Assembly: GCA_910575035.1 (NCBI GenBank)
Contig: CAJTDL010000040.1
Span: forward strand, 1 to 38,978
Direction: 5' to 3'
Source: Lachnospiraceae bacterium
GTDB lineage: Bacteria; Bacillota; Clostridia; Lachnospirales; Lachnospiraceae
Length of the DNA stretch: 38,978 nucleotides
The position numbers and the translations under genes are program-made. Position 1 is the stretch's first letter. The number at the start of each line of letters is the position of its first letter. Below the pieces are notes generated by a model, which was given only the letters and a program-made list of their open reading frames with translations, had not been told where the DNA came from and did no database searches. Below are positions 30,990 through 38,941 of this stretch, piece by piece.

Positions 30990-31385
30990 ATGAAAAGATA
31001 CAACACGCCCCACCGCCGCTGGGTAATCAAGACACGCTTGACCGAGGAAGAATATGCAGAGTTTTCCGAGCGTGTCACCCTCTGCAAAATGAGCCAAGCC
31101 GAGTTTATCCGGCAAGCCCTCATTAAGTCAAGCATACGCCCGGTCATTACCATTTCCCCGGTCAATGATGAATTACTCTCTGCCGTTGGGAAACTCACAG
31201 CCGAGTACGGGAAAATCGGCGGCAACTTGAACCAGATTGCCCGCTGTCTGAACGAGTACGGCGCACCTTATAACGCCCTCTCCCAAGAAGTGCGAGCTGC
31301 CACAGCGGAGCTTGCCGCCTTGAAGTTTGAAGTCTTGCAGAAAGTAGGTGAAGCCGTTGGCAACATTCAAACATATCAGCTCTAA
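30990..31385 (+). CDS. mobC: MobC-family relaxosome accessory protein (element C)
   Basis: 131 aa beginning MKRYNTPHRRWVIKTRLTEE. Ribbon-helix-helix-like region (TRLTEEEYAEFSERVTLCKM) and the MobC signature IGGNLNQIARCLNEYGAPYN. It would bind oriT together with the relaxase. AAAGGAG lies nine or so bases before the ATG. It overlaps the relaxase gene by 38 bases in a different frame, a common mobC-relaxase arrangement. Confidence 0.85.
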   Translation: MKRYNTPHRRWVIKTRLTEEEYAEFSERVTLCKMSQAEFIRQALIKSSIRPVITISPVNDELLSAVGKLTAEYGKIGGNLNQIARCLNEYGAPYNALSQEVRAATAELAALKFEVLQKVGEAVGNIQTYQL

Positions 31386-32988
31386 AAATGCCGATTACGG
31401 AGCTGCCGAGCAGTACCTAACTTTTGAGCATGACGAATTTACCATGAAGCCCACGCTAGATAAAAACGGGCAGATAGTTCCGAGGACAGGCTATCTCATT
31501 TCCTCTCTGAATTGCGGTGATGAAGATTTCGCCATAGCGTGTATGCGCTCCAATCTGAAATACGGCAAGAACCAAAAACGGGAGGACGTAAAGAGCCACC
31601 ACTACATTATCAGTTTTGACCCCCGTGACGCACAGGACAACGGCTTGACCGTAGACCGGGCGCAACAGTTAGGCGAGCAGTTTTGTAAAGAACATTTTCC
31701 CGGACACCAAGCCCTTGTATGCACCCACCCAGACGGGCATAACCACAGCGGCAACATTCATGTGCATATCGTAATCAATTCCCTACGGATTGCGGAAGTG
31801 CCGCTGCTTCCCTACATGGAAAGACCAGCGGACACAAGGGAGGGCTGCAAGCACCGCTGTACGGACGCAGCTATGGAGTATTTCAAAGCGGAAGTCATGG
31901 AGATGTGCCACCGGGAAAACCTCTATCAGATTGACTTATTGCATGGGAGCAAGAACCGCATTACCGAGCGTGAGTATTGGGCAAAGCGGAAAGGACAAGC
32001 CGCACTGGATAAAGAGAACGCTTCCCTTGCCGCCACAGGCGAACCGCCCAAACTTACAAAATTTGAAACCGACAAGGAGAAGCTGCGGCGCACAATCCGA
32101 GCCGCCCTGTCCTCTGCTGTTTCCTTTGAGGATTTTTCCGGGAAGTTGCTACAACAAGGCGTGACCGTCAAGGAGAGCCGGGGGAGATTATCGTATCTCA
32201 CGCCGGACAGGACGAAGCCCATCACCGCCCGGAGATTAGGTGATGATTTTGACCGTGCCGCCGTACTGGAAACACTCACCCAAAACGCACAGAACGCCGC
32301 CAGAGCCGCCGAAAAGCCCCTACCCAGACAGGAATACCCCCGGAGCATAAAAGACCATTTACAGCGCAACAAAGCCGCCATAAACGCCCCGAAACAGGAC
32401 AGCGTACAGCGCATGGTAGACATAGCCGCCAAGAAAGCCGAGGGCAAGGGGAAAGGCTATGAGAAATGGGCGACCTTGTACAACTTGAAGCAAATGGCGG
32501 CTACCGTGAGCGTTTATGAGGAATCCGGCTTTTCTTCCCCGGAAGAACTGGAAGCTGCCCTTGCCGCCGCCAATGCGGGCTTGCATGAAACCACCGGGAA
32601 ACTGAAAGCCGTGGAAAGCACTTTACGGGAGAAAAAGGACTTGCAGAAACAGCTATTGGCGTATATCAAGACCAAGCCAGCCCGTGACGGGCTAAAAGCA
32701 CAGAAAACAGAGAAAGCCCGTAAGAGCTACCGGGAGCAGCACGAAAGCGAGTTTATCATTTCCGAATCTGCCGCCCGGTATTTCAAGGCACAGGGAATCT
32801 CCAAGCTGCCAGCGTCCAAAGCCCTACAAACGGAGATTGAGCAGCTTACCAAAGAGAAAAACGCCCTTTATAACGAGTACCGGGAGAAGAAAGCAAGTGT
32901 CCGGGAATTGCAGACCGTGAAAAGCAATCTTGACAAGATATTACGCCGTGAGCCGGAACGGGGAAAGGGGCGGGAAAATGAACGGTAA
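31348..32988 (+). CDS. MobP-type relaxase (Relaxase domain) of element C
   Basis: 546 aa from GTG 31348. The N terminus FKHISSKNADYGAAEQYLTF carries the likely catalytic tyrosine (Y17 or Y23). The metal-binding histidine motif is GHNHSGNIHVHIVIN (about 130-144), with SHHYIISFDP before it (about 83-92). The C-terminal half is helical and basic (LDKENASLAATGEPPKLT; AALAAANAGLHETTGK), for DNA and partner binding. It should nick the oriT of element C. Overlaps mobC upstream and the VLP gene downstream, forming a transfer operon. Confidence 0.9.
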   Translation: MKPLATFKHISSKNADYGAAEQYLTFEHDEFTMKPTLDKNGQIVPRTGYLISSLNCGDEDFAIACMRSNLKYGKNQKREDVKSHHYIISFDPRDAQDNGLTVDRAQQLGEQFCKEHFPGHQALVCTHPDGHNHSGNIHVHIVINSLRIAEVPLLPYMERPADTREGCKHRCTDAAMEYFKAEVMEMCHRENLYQIDLLHGSKNRITEREYWAKRKGQAALDKENASLAATGEPPKLTKFETDKEKLRRTIRAALSSAVSFEDFSGKLLQQGVTVKESRGRLSYLTPDRTKPITARRLGDDFDRAAVLETLTQNAQNAARAAEKPLPRQEYPRSIKDHLQRNKAAINAPKQDSVQRMVDIAAKKAEGKGKGYEKWATLYNLKQMAATVSVYEESGFSSPEELEAALAAANAGLHETTGKLKAVESTLREKKDLQKQLLAYIKTKPARDGLKAQKTEKARKSYREQHESEFIISESAARYFKAQGISKLPASKALQTEIEQLTKEKNALYNEYREKKASVRELQTVKSNLDKILRREPERGKGRENER

Positions 32989-33364
32989 ACGCCCCTACAT
33001 GGACTACCCACAGTACAGAGCCGCCCGCCGCCTTGTACATGAGTGCTACAACTACGATAACGGCAACTGTATCTTGCTGGATAACGGCGAGCCTTGCGTA
33101 TGCGTCCAGAGTATCAGCTATTCGCTTATCTGCCGCTGGTTCATTACCGCCGTTCTGCCGCTGGACGGGAAACTGGAAGCCGCCCTACTCCACCGGGCAG
33201 ACAGGAAACGCTGTACCGAGTGCGGCGGCTATTTTCTCCCCAAGTCAAACCGGGGGAAATACTGCCCGGATTGCGCCGGACGCACGAAAAGAATCAGAGC
33301 CGCACAGCGCAAGCGGAAACAGAGGGATAAATGTCACGCTTTAGGATATTCCAGACCCCCGTAA
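32978..33364 (+). CDS. Cys_rich_VLP domain protein
   Basis: 128 aa beginning MNGKRPYMDYPQYRAARRLV. Contains CNYDNGNCILLDNGEPCVC, then AVLPLDGKLEAALL and a zinc ribbon CTECGGYFLPKSNRGKYCPD, with a basic tail. This is the Cys_rich_VLP family of Firmicutes mobile elements; function unknown, but two zinc-binding clusters suggest nucleic acid binding. The start overlaps the relaxase stop by 11 bases. Confidence 0.85.
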   Translation: MNGKRPYMDYPQYRAARRLVHECYNYDNGNCILLDNGEPCVCVQSISYSLICRWFITAVLPLDGKLEAALLHRADRKRCTECGGYFLPKSNRGKYCPDCAGRTKRIRAAQRKRKQRDKCHALGYSRPP

Positions 33365-33476
33365 ATCAAGGCTTTTTTGACCGCCCTCAAAGGGTAGACG
33401 ATAGTTATATCCTTTACCCCCGAAAACGGCGTTCTAAAGCGTAACAGAAGCCCAAAACAGACCAAAGGAGGAACGA

Positions 33477-34241
33477 ATGGCAGACAACCGCAAATATTAC
33501 TACCTAAAGCTGAAAGAGAGCTATTTTGACGAGGACGCTATCGTGCTGCTGGAAAGTATGCAGGACGGTATGCTCTACTCAAACATTCTCTTGAAGATGT
33601 ACCTAAAATCGCTGAAAAACGGGGGAAAGCTCCAGCTTGCCGAGAATATCCCCTACACCGCACAGATGATAGCCACCATCACCCGCCAGCAAGTCGGCAC
33701 AGTGGAGAGGGCTTTGCAGATTTTTATGAAACTGGGGCTTGTAGAACCCTTGCAGAACGGGGCTTTGTACATGAGCAACATAGAACTCTTAATCGGTCAG
33801 TCCTCTACCGAGGGGGAGAGGAAACGCCGTGCAAGGCTGGCTTTACAGGAACAGAAAGCCTTGCCGGAAGCCGTGGCGGACAAACGTCCACCAGACGGGG
33901 CGGACATTTGTCCACCAGAGATAGAGATAGAGAAAGAGATAGATATAGAGTTAGAGATAAAGAGAGAGGGAGAGCTAAAGAAAGGACAGACAGCCCCCGC
34001 CCCTTTTGGCAGATACAAAAACGTATTCTTGTCAGAAAAAGAGCTTGCGGAGCTGCAAGAGGAGCTTCCCGGCAAATGGGAGTATTACATTGACCGTCTA
34101 TCCAGCTATATCGCTTCCAGCGGGAAGAACTACAAGAACCATGCCGCCACTATCCGGCGTTGGGCGGCTGATGACAGGGCAAAGGGGAAGCCGAAAAAAG
34201 GAATCCCCGATTATTCCTACAAAGAGGGCGAGAGCCTTTGA
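33477..34241 (+). CDS. Phage-type replisome organizer
   Basis: 254 aa beginning MADNRKYYYLKLKESYFDED. The N-terminal winged-helix region (LLESMQDGMLYSNILLKMYL ... MIATITRQQVGTVERALQIF) matches the Phage_rep_org_N family, which binds an origin and loads the helicase. A low-complexity acidic linker (EIEIEKEIDIELEIKREGE) follows, then a C-terminal YYIDRLSSYIASSGKNYKNH module. AAAGGAGG precedes the ATG. Direct repeats inside the coding sequence (33876-33919) may be the origin. The helicase loader gene follows. Confidence 0.85.
   Translation: MADNRKYYYLKLKESYFDEDAIVLLESMQDGMLYSNILLKMYLKSLKNGGKLQLAENIPYTAQMIATITRQQVGTVERALQIFMKLGLVEPLQNGALYMSNIELLIGQSSTEGERKRRARLALQEQKALPEAVADKRPPDGADICPPEIEIEKEIDIELEIKREGELKKGQTAPAPFGRYKNVFLSEKELAELQEELPGKWEYYIDRLSSYIASSGKNYKNHAATIRRWAADDRAKGKPKKGIPDYSYKEGESL
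33876..33980 (+). repeat. Iteron-like repeats and purine tract inside the replisome organizer gene
   Basis: Two 20-base repeats beginning GCGGACA and ending GTCCACCAGA lie at 33876-33895 and 33900-33919, 24 bases apart, differing at three positions. Each contains an inverted GGAC/GTCC. A GAGATA-rich purine tract follows (about 33917-33980). Origins inside initiator genes are known in phages, so this is a candidate replication origin. Confidence 0.55.
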
Positions 34242-34303
34242 CAGCATAGACACAACGCCCCGTAAACAGGGCGTAAAAGACCATGAACAAGGAGGAAGAT
34301 TTT

Positions 34304-35158
34304 ATGAGTGATTATGATAACGCCATTTTCCGGCTTGCCACGGCACAGGGAGCAGAGCCGGAGGACTACACCGGGGAGGACGGGCTTTTATATTGCGGGA
34401 GCTGCCGCCAGCCCAAAGAAGCCTACTTCCCCGAGGGCAAGACCTTTTTCGGACGTGACCGACACCCCAAAGAATGTGACTGCCAGAGAAAACGCCGGGA
34501 AACGCTGGAAGCCAGCCACAGGGAATACAAGCACCGGGAGGAAGTGGAACGGCTGAAACGAATAGGCTTCACCGACCCGGCTATGCGGGAATGGACGTTT
34601 GAAAACGACAACGGGAAATGCCCACAAATGCACAAAGCCCATGCCTATGTAGAGTGTTGGGAGGAAATGAAAGCCGGGAATATCGGCTATCTGTTATGGG
34701 GCATGGTAGGCACAGGCAAAAGCTATTTCGCCGGGTGTATCGCCAACGCCCTCATGGAGAAAGAAGTTTCCGTGTGCATGACAAACTTTGCCCTTATCCT
34801 CAATGACCTTGCCGCCAGCTATAAGGACAGGAACGAGTACATAGCCCGCCTTTGCAGCTTCCCGCTGCTTATCCTTGACGATTTCGGCATGGAGCGTGGC
34901 ACGGAATACGGGCTTGAACAGGTTTACAACGTGGTTGACAGCCGATACCGAAGCGGCAAGCCCTTAATCGTGACAACAAATTTGACGCTGGAAGAATTGC
35001 AGAACCCGGAGGACACCGCCCATGCCCGGATATATGACCGCCTTACGGAAATGTGTACCCCCGTCCGCATTACCGGGGAGAATTTCAGAAAAGCCAGAGC
35101 AAGGGAGAAAATGGAACGCCTTAAAAAGCTGCTGAACGGAAAGGAGATTTGCCTATGA
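34304..35158 (+). CDS. DnaC/IstB-like ATP-binding helicase loader
   Basis: 284 aa beginning MSDYDNAIFRLATAQGAEPE. An N-terminal cysteine cluster YCGSCRQPKEAYFP and CDCQRKRRE may bind zinc. AAA+ motifs: Walker A GMVGTGKSYFAG, Walker B LLILDDFGMERG, then VTTNLTLEEL (sensor 1). It would load the replicative helicase at the element's origin, together with the replisome organizer. AAGGAGGAAG lies before the ATG; an ATG at 34283 precedes that site. Stop overlaps the tnpW start. Confidence 0.9.
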   Translation: MSDYDNAIFRLATAQGAEPEDYTGEDGLLYCGSCRQPKEAYFPEGKTFFGRDRHPKECDCQRKRRETLEASHREYKHREEVERLKRIGFTDPAMREWTFENDNGKCPQMHKAHAYVECWEEMKAGNIGYLLWGMVGTGKSYFAGCIANALMEKEVSVCMTNFALILNDLAASYKDRNEYIARLCSFPLLILDDFGMERGTEYGLEQVYNVVDSRYRSGKPLIVTTNLTLEELQNPEDTAHARIYDRLTEMCTPVRITGENFRKARAREKMERLKKLLNGKEICL

Positions 35159-35352
35159 CCGACACGCCCAAGAAAAGCACCGCCACCACCGACCGCCGCC
35201 CGGATTGCGTGACCGAGGTACGCAGAGGGAACACCGTCCTTGTGGTTTCCGGCTATTTCAAACAAGGCACTACCGCCACTGCCGCCGACAAGATGATGAA
35301 AGTGCTGGAAGCGGAAAGCGCAACCGGGGAAAGAACCGCCCACGCTATATAA
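35155..35352 (+). CDS. tnpW: TnpW family transposon-encoded protein
   Basis: 65 aa beginning MTDTPKKSTATTDRRPDCVT. The core VRRGNTVLVVSGYFKQGTTA followed by TAADKMMKVLEAE is the TnpW signature. Role unproven. AAGGAG is nine bases before the ATG, which overlaps the stop of the DnaC-like gene. It occupies the place held by the 57-aa and 64-aa proteins in elements A and B, and shares the loose pattern V-V-S-x-x-F-x(5)-T. Confidence 0.8.
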   Translation: MTDTPKKSTATTDRRPDCVTEVRRGNTVLVVSGYFKQGTTATAADKMMKVLEAESATGERTAHAI

Positions 35353-35412
35353 TGCGATAAACCTTAATAAAAAAATGTGATATTTTTCGACATAAAGTAG
35401 CAAAAGGACTGT

Positions 35413-35467
35413 ACAGCCAGCCCCGCCCTATGGTATAATAGACCTACGGAATAGAGGGGCTGGCTGT
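35413..35467 (+). promoter_or_regulatory. Recombinase promoter flanked by a perfect 12-bp inverted repeat
   Basis: ACAGCCAGCCCC (35413-35424) and GGGGCTGGCTGT (35456-35467) flank a -10 box TATAAT (35434-35439). The right arm ends just before the GGAGG of the recombinase. As DNA it may be an operator; in a read-through transcript it would form a strong hairpin close to the ribosome site. Confidence 0.65.
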
Positions 35468-35484
35468 CGGAAACGGAGGACATT

Positions 35485-37107
35485 ATGCCAAGACAGACCA
35501 CCCAGAAACTCATTACCGCCCTTTATCCGAGATTGTCGCATGAAGACACGCTTCAAGGCGAATCCAACTCCATAAGCAACCAGAAGCGAATCCTTGAAGC
35601 CTACGCAAAACAGAACGGCTTTTCCAACCTCAAATGGTACACGGACGACGGATTCTCCGGGGCAAATTTCCAAAGACCCGGCTTCCAGTCCATGCTTGCC
35701 GACATTGAAGCGGGGCTTGTGGGAACGGTTATCGTAAAGGATATGTCAAGGTTAGGGCGAAATTACTTACAAGTGGGAATGTACACGGAAATGATTTTCC
35801 CACAGAACGGCGTCCGCTTCATTGCAATCAATGACGGCGTAGACAGCGCACAGGGCGAGAATGATTTTGCGCCCTTGCGTAACATTTTTAACGAATGGCT
35901 GGTGAGGGATACGAGCAAGAAAATCCGGGCGGTAAAACGCTCAAAGGGAATGAGTGGGAAGCCTGTCACAAGCAAGCCCGTGTACGGCTATCTCATGGAC
36001 GAGGACGAAAATTTCATCATTGACGAAGAAGCCGCCCCCGTGGTGAAGCAGATTTACAGCCTTTGCCTTGCCGGGAACGGACCGACCAAGATAGCCCGTA
36101 TGCTTACGGAACAGGAAATCCCCACGCCGGGAACGCTGGAATACCGCCGGACAGGGAGAACCCGCCGCTACCACCCCGGCTATGAGTGCAAGTGGGCGGC
36201 GAACACCGTGGTACATATCCTTGAAAACCGGGAATACACGGGCTGCCTTGTGAACTTCAAGACCACCACCCAATCCTACAAATGCAGCAAGATTATCTAC
36301 AACAGCGAGGACAAACAGGCGGTTTTTGAGAACCACCACGAAATCATCATAGACCGTGACACATGGGAGCGTGTGCAGGAGCTACGCAAGCAGCGCAAAC
36401 GCCCTAACCGCTATGATGAAGTGGGCTTGTTTTCCGGCATACTGTTTTGTGCGGATTGCGGCAGCGTCATGTACCAGCAGAGATACCAGACGGACAAACG
36501 GCGGCAGGACTGCTACATATGCGGCAGCTACAAGAAACGCACGGCAGACTGTACGGCGCACTTTATCCGTACCGACCTCTTGACCGCCGGAGTGACCGAG
36601 AACCTACGGAAAGTCACCAGCTACGCCGCCAAGCACGAAGCCCGGTTTATGAAGCTGTTGACCGACCAGACCGAGGACGGGAGCAAACGCCGCAACGCCG
36701 CCAAGAAGAAAGAACTGGAAGCGGCAGAAAAAAGGATTGCGGAACTCTCCGCTATCTTCAAGCGGCTGTATGAGGACAGCGTGACTGGGCGCATATCGGA
36801 CGAGCGTTTCACGGAACTTTCGGCAGACTACGAAGCCGAGCAAAAGGAACTGAAAGAGAAAGCCGCCGCTTTGCAGAGCGAACTTTCTAAAACGCTGGAA
36901 GCCACGGCGAACGCTGAAAAGTTTATGAAAGTGGTACGCAAGTACACCAGCTTTGAGGAACTCACCCCTACCCTGTTGCGGGAGTTTGTGGAGAAAATCG
37001 TAATCCACGAATCGGAAGCCCTTGACGGGAAACGCCGGGGGAAGCTCCGCAGACAGGAAATCGAAATCTATTACTCTTTTGTCGGCAAGGTAGAATTGCC
37101 CGACTAA
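35485..37107 (+). CDS. Large serine recombinase of element C
   Basis: 540 aa, TnpX/TndX-like. Catalytic serine in LYPRLSHEDTLQGES (S18), then VKDMSRLGRNYLQ and VRDTSKKIRAV of the resolvase domain, recombinase domain (VYGYLMDEDENFIIDEEAAP), zinc ribbon FCADCGSVMYQQ ... CYICGSYKK (about residues 318-355) and a coiled coil (KKKELEAAEKRIAELSAIFK). GGAGG precedes the ATG. Complete. It should excise element C at the GCAAA cores, restoring maff2. Confidence 0.94.
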   Translation: MPRQTTQKLITALYPRLSHEDTLQGESNSISNQKRILEAYAKQNGFSNLKWYTDDGFSGANFQRPGFQSMLADIEAGLVGTVIVKDMSRLGRNYLQVGMYTEMIFPQNGVRFIAINDGVDSAQGENDFAPLRNIFNEWLVRDTSKKIRAVKRSKGMSGKPVTSKPVYGYLMDEDENFIIDEEAAPVVKQIYSLCLAGNGPTKIARMLTEQEIPTPGTLEYRRTGRTRRYHPGYECKWAANTVVHILENREYTGCLVNFKTTTQSYKCSKIIYNSEDKQAVFENHHEIIIDRDTWERVQELRKQRKRPNRYDEVGLFSGILFCADCGSVMYQQRYQTDKRRQDCYICGSYKKRTADCTAHFIRTDLLTAGVTENLRKVTSYAAKHEARFMKLLTDQTEDGSKRRNAAKKKELEAAEKRIAELSAIFKRLYEDSVTGRISDERFTELSADYEAEQKELKEKAAALQSELSKTLEATANAEKFMKVVRKYTSFEELTPTLLREFVEKIVIHESEALDGKRRGKLRRQEIEIYYSFVGKVELPD

Positions 37108-37118
37108 AGCCCGACCCG

Positions 37119-37156
37119 TCCGGCAGTCAGCCGGATAGGGAACGGCAAAATTTTTT
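37119..37156 (+). terminator. Terminator-like hairpin after the element C recombinase
   Basis: TCCGGC-AGTCA-GCCGGA forms a perfect stem, with a T run (TTTTTT) 14 bases later. The spacing is longer than usual. Confidence 0.4.
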
Positions 37157-37180
37157 ACACTTCTTTTACTTCTTTATCTC

Positions 37181-37189
37181 ACATGAGCA
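37181..37189 (-). repeat. Element C right terminal inverted repeat
   Basis: ACATGAGCA, the exact complement of 24972-24980. Confidence 0.65.
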
Positions 37190-37208
37190 AAATCACAGGG
37201 AATCAAGC
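37187..37208 (+). pseudogene. maff2 part right of element C
   Basis: GCA-AAA-TCA-CAG-GGA-ATC-AAG reads AKSQGIK, the residues that follow NDNPG in Maff2. Afterwards the frame gives HFIPK-stop instead of the usual QLMAGGG, so Maff2 is broken again within about 15 bases, by decay or by another insertion. Confidence 0.6.
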
Positions 37209-37371
37209 ACTTCATACCCAAATAGGTGTAGCAAAAATATGATTGGCAAAACAACAGGAAATACCGTCAACAGTCAAGATTTGATTGATAAAAGGCAATA
37301 TCTCTGATAGAATAAACAAAACAGATACAGAAAACGGGCAGGAAAAATTGGCCGAACAATGGAGGGTTGCT

Positions 37372-37584
37372 ATGCGGAAAGTCAGTTACTTACCTCTGTG
37401 GCATTTGCTCTTAGAGAGGGGAATGACTAAGAGCCAAATGCGTATTGAAGCAGGGCTTACCACAAATGTACTTGCCAACATGAACAAGGGGCAGCACATC
37501 TCTATGGACTTACTAATACGGATTTGTGATGCGCTGGATTGCAATTTGAATGATGTGGTGGAGCTGGTTAAGACAGAGGAATAA
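37372..37584 (+). CDS. Small Cro/CI-type HTH protein
   Basis: 70 aa beginning MRKVSYLPLWHLLLERGMTK. HTH core MTKSQMRIEAGLTTNVLANM, then GQHISMDLLIRICDALDCNL, as in HTH_26 regulators. GGAGGG precedes the ATG. Convergent with the repressor gene at 37648-38469, like tnpV and the repressor in element A. The 165 bases before it hold no other gene. Confidence 0.8.
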   Translation: MRKVSYLPLWHLLLERGMTKSQMRIEAGLTTNVLANMNKGQHISMDLLIRICDALDCNLNDVVELVKTEE

Positions 37585-37647
37585 TAAAATATGGTTACAG
37601 TAACAGGGAATTGCGGATAGATGCAGTTCCTTTTGTTTTGCAGTTAT

Positions 37648-38469
37648 TTAGTCCTTAGACTGTTTCCTTTTCGTACTGTTCCGGCGTTTTTTTGCATCAG
37701 GTTCTAAGATTTCAGACTGTCCAAGCATATCTGCCATATCATCAATATTCTTTTCGGTTGGTTTAATCTTTAGAAATTGGGTGAATATGTAAGCAAGTTT
37801 CTGTTTGGAAGTGCCTGCAAAGTTTTCAGCTTTTTCAAGAATTTCTTCCCAATGTTCGGTTATGGTCTTAGGAGGGGCAGAATCAATATCGCCTTTATGG
37901 GCATTCCTGATGTCTTTGATAATGGCGTTCATATCGTCATCAATCACATGGGAAAAGTATTCATTCAGTTCAAGGTGCTGTGCTTTCAGCGTGTTTAATT
38001 GCAGGTTGTATTCATCAGGATTGTGCCGCTTCATCAGTGCCTTTCTGCTTGTGTCCACCACAAAATTAAGTGATTTGATCTGCATATCAGCAAGACCGTC
38101 AACATATATCTCCAAGTCAAGCATGAGTTTTCGGAACTGTTCATGAGTGATAAGCTCTGACAGGAGCAGTGTGTTGATTTTGCGGTCTTTGAGAAGTGTC
38201 AGGGCAGCGTCACTCAGGTGCAGATTGGACAGGGCAATGTTGTCAAGCTGTCTGTTTTCAGTCATACCAAGCAGATAATCCGTTGATACTTCATAGAATT
38301 TTGCTAATTCGATGATGTTCCTATGGGGTATTTCTTTATAATCATCAGATTCATAAGAGCCAAGCGTGGAAGCAGGAATTTTTGTCTGCTGTGACAGTTG
38401 TTCTAAAGTCATTCCCTTTTCTACACGCAGGTCTTTCAGGCGTTCCTGTATGCTTAATTGCGTTTTCAT
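37648..38469 (-). CDS. HTH (XRE) repressor, paralogue of the element A repressor
   Basis: 273 aa beginning MKTQLSIQERLKDLRVEKGM. HTH MTLEQLSQQTKIPASTLGSY, then VSTDYLLGMTENRQLDN, NLHLSDAALTLLKDRKINTL and NEYFSHVIDDDMNAIIKDIR; all have counterparts at the same positions in the 719-1576 protein (which reads MTLAELEKATGIARATLGKY, MGLTEN, SHVIHDDLDRIVKDL). AGGAGAG is the likely ribosome site. The C terminus is basic (KKRRNSTKRKQSKD). Likely represses divergent genes starting near 38900. Confidence 0.82.
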   Translation of the reverse strand: MKTQLSIQERLKDLRVEKGMTLEQLSQQTKIPASTLGSYESDDYKEIPHRNIIELAKFYEVSTDYLLGMTENRQLDNIALSNLHLSDAALTLLKDRKINTLLLSELITHEQFRKLMLDLEIYVDGLADMQIKSLNFVVDTSRKALMKRHNPDEYNLQLNTLKAQHLELNEYFSHVIDDDMNAIIKDIRNAHKGDIDSAPPKTITEHWEEILEKAENFAGTSKQKLAYIFTQFLKIKPTEKNIDDMADMLGQSEILEPDAKKRRNSTKRKQSKD

Positions 38470-38789
38470 AGATAAATCTCTCCTTTACGAAAACAGAATA
38501 TCACACAAACAGGCGGATTCCTACCGAAAATTTCCAGCATGATAGAAAAAATCTGTTTTTTGGAAGATTTCTGACATGGTGGATATACGGGAAAGCAGGG
38601 CGTTTTGTTGGATAATGACAGTACAACTGAATGACTGTCCAAGCTGATATAAACCGCCAAGACCAATTTTAAGAAAATTTGAGCGCCAATATTGGACGAC
38701 ACAGTGCCGACAAGGGTTGCCTGTCAGGAAACAGCAAGGGGAAAACAGCAATGATAGAAAACCGCCCAAGATTGAGTATATTTATTTGG

Positions 38790-38840
38790 TACCGGAAGGG
38801 TACCGTTAAATTGGATTGGTGCCAGTTTCGGTACTAGGTA
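38790..38840 (+). promoter_or_regulatory. GGTACC-type repeats in the divergent region
   Basis: GGTACC occurs twice with a 6-base gap (GGTACCGGAAGGGTACC), followed by TTGGTGCCAG and CGGTACTAGG. These are likely operator half-sites in the interval 38470-38900, which otherwise holds no gene. Confidence 0.4.
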
Positions 38841-38914
38841 ATTGCGAAACAAGTTCAAAATCTTGATTCCAATAGGGCAAAGGCCCGGTTGAGCCGGACT
38901 TACAGGAGGTGGAT

Positions 38915-38941
38915 GTGGATAACAAGAGTTTTAAGACATGA
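38915..38941 (+). CDS. Possible leader peptide, 8 aa
   Basis: AGGAGG at 38904-38909, GTG at 38915, then DNKSFKT and TGA at 38939-38941, which overlaps an ATG at 38938. It may couple translation of the gene that begins there. A 19-codon frame from ATG 38913 is an alternative. Confidence 0.3.
   Translation: MDNKSFKT

Larger units (their letters stand above)
24967..37191 (+). mobile_element. Element C: 12.2-kb mobilizable transposon inserted in maff2
   Basis: GCAAA at 24967-24971 and 37187-37191; excision joins GGC-GCA-AAA-TCA in frame (GAKSQG). Perfect 9-bp terminal inverted repeats TGCTCATGT (24972-24980) and ACATGAGCA (37181-37189). Contents: OmpR-type two-component system with ABC-2 exporter, membrane fragment, sigma-like protein, two regulators, putative oriT, mobC, MobP relaxase, Cys_rich_VLP protein, replisome organizer, DnaC-like ATPase, TnpW and recombinase, whose end is 80 bases from the right end. 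The cargo at the left is very AT-rich, whereas the core is GC-rich. Confidence 0.82.

Noticed and set aside
37209-37262. Degenerate rest of maff2 (GGTGTAGCA...TGATTGG similarity)
   Set aside because: The similarity requires several gaps and is against a remembered consensus; it may be chance, and a further insertion near 37207 explains the loss equally well.
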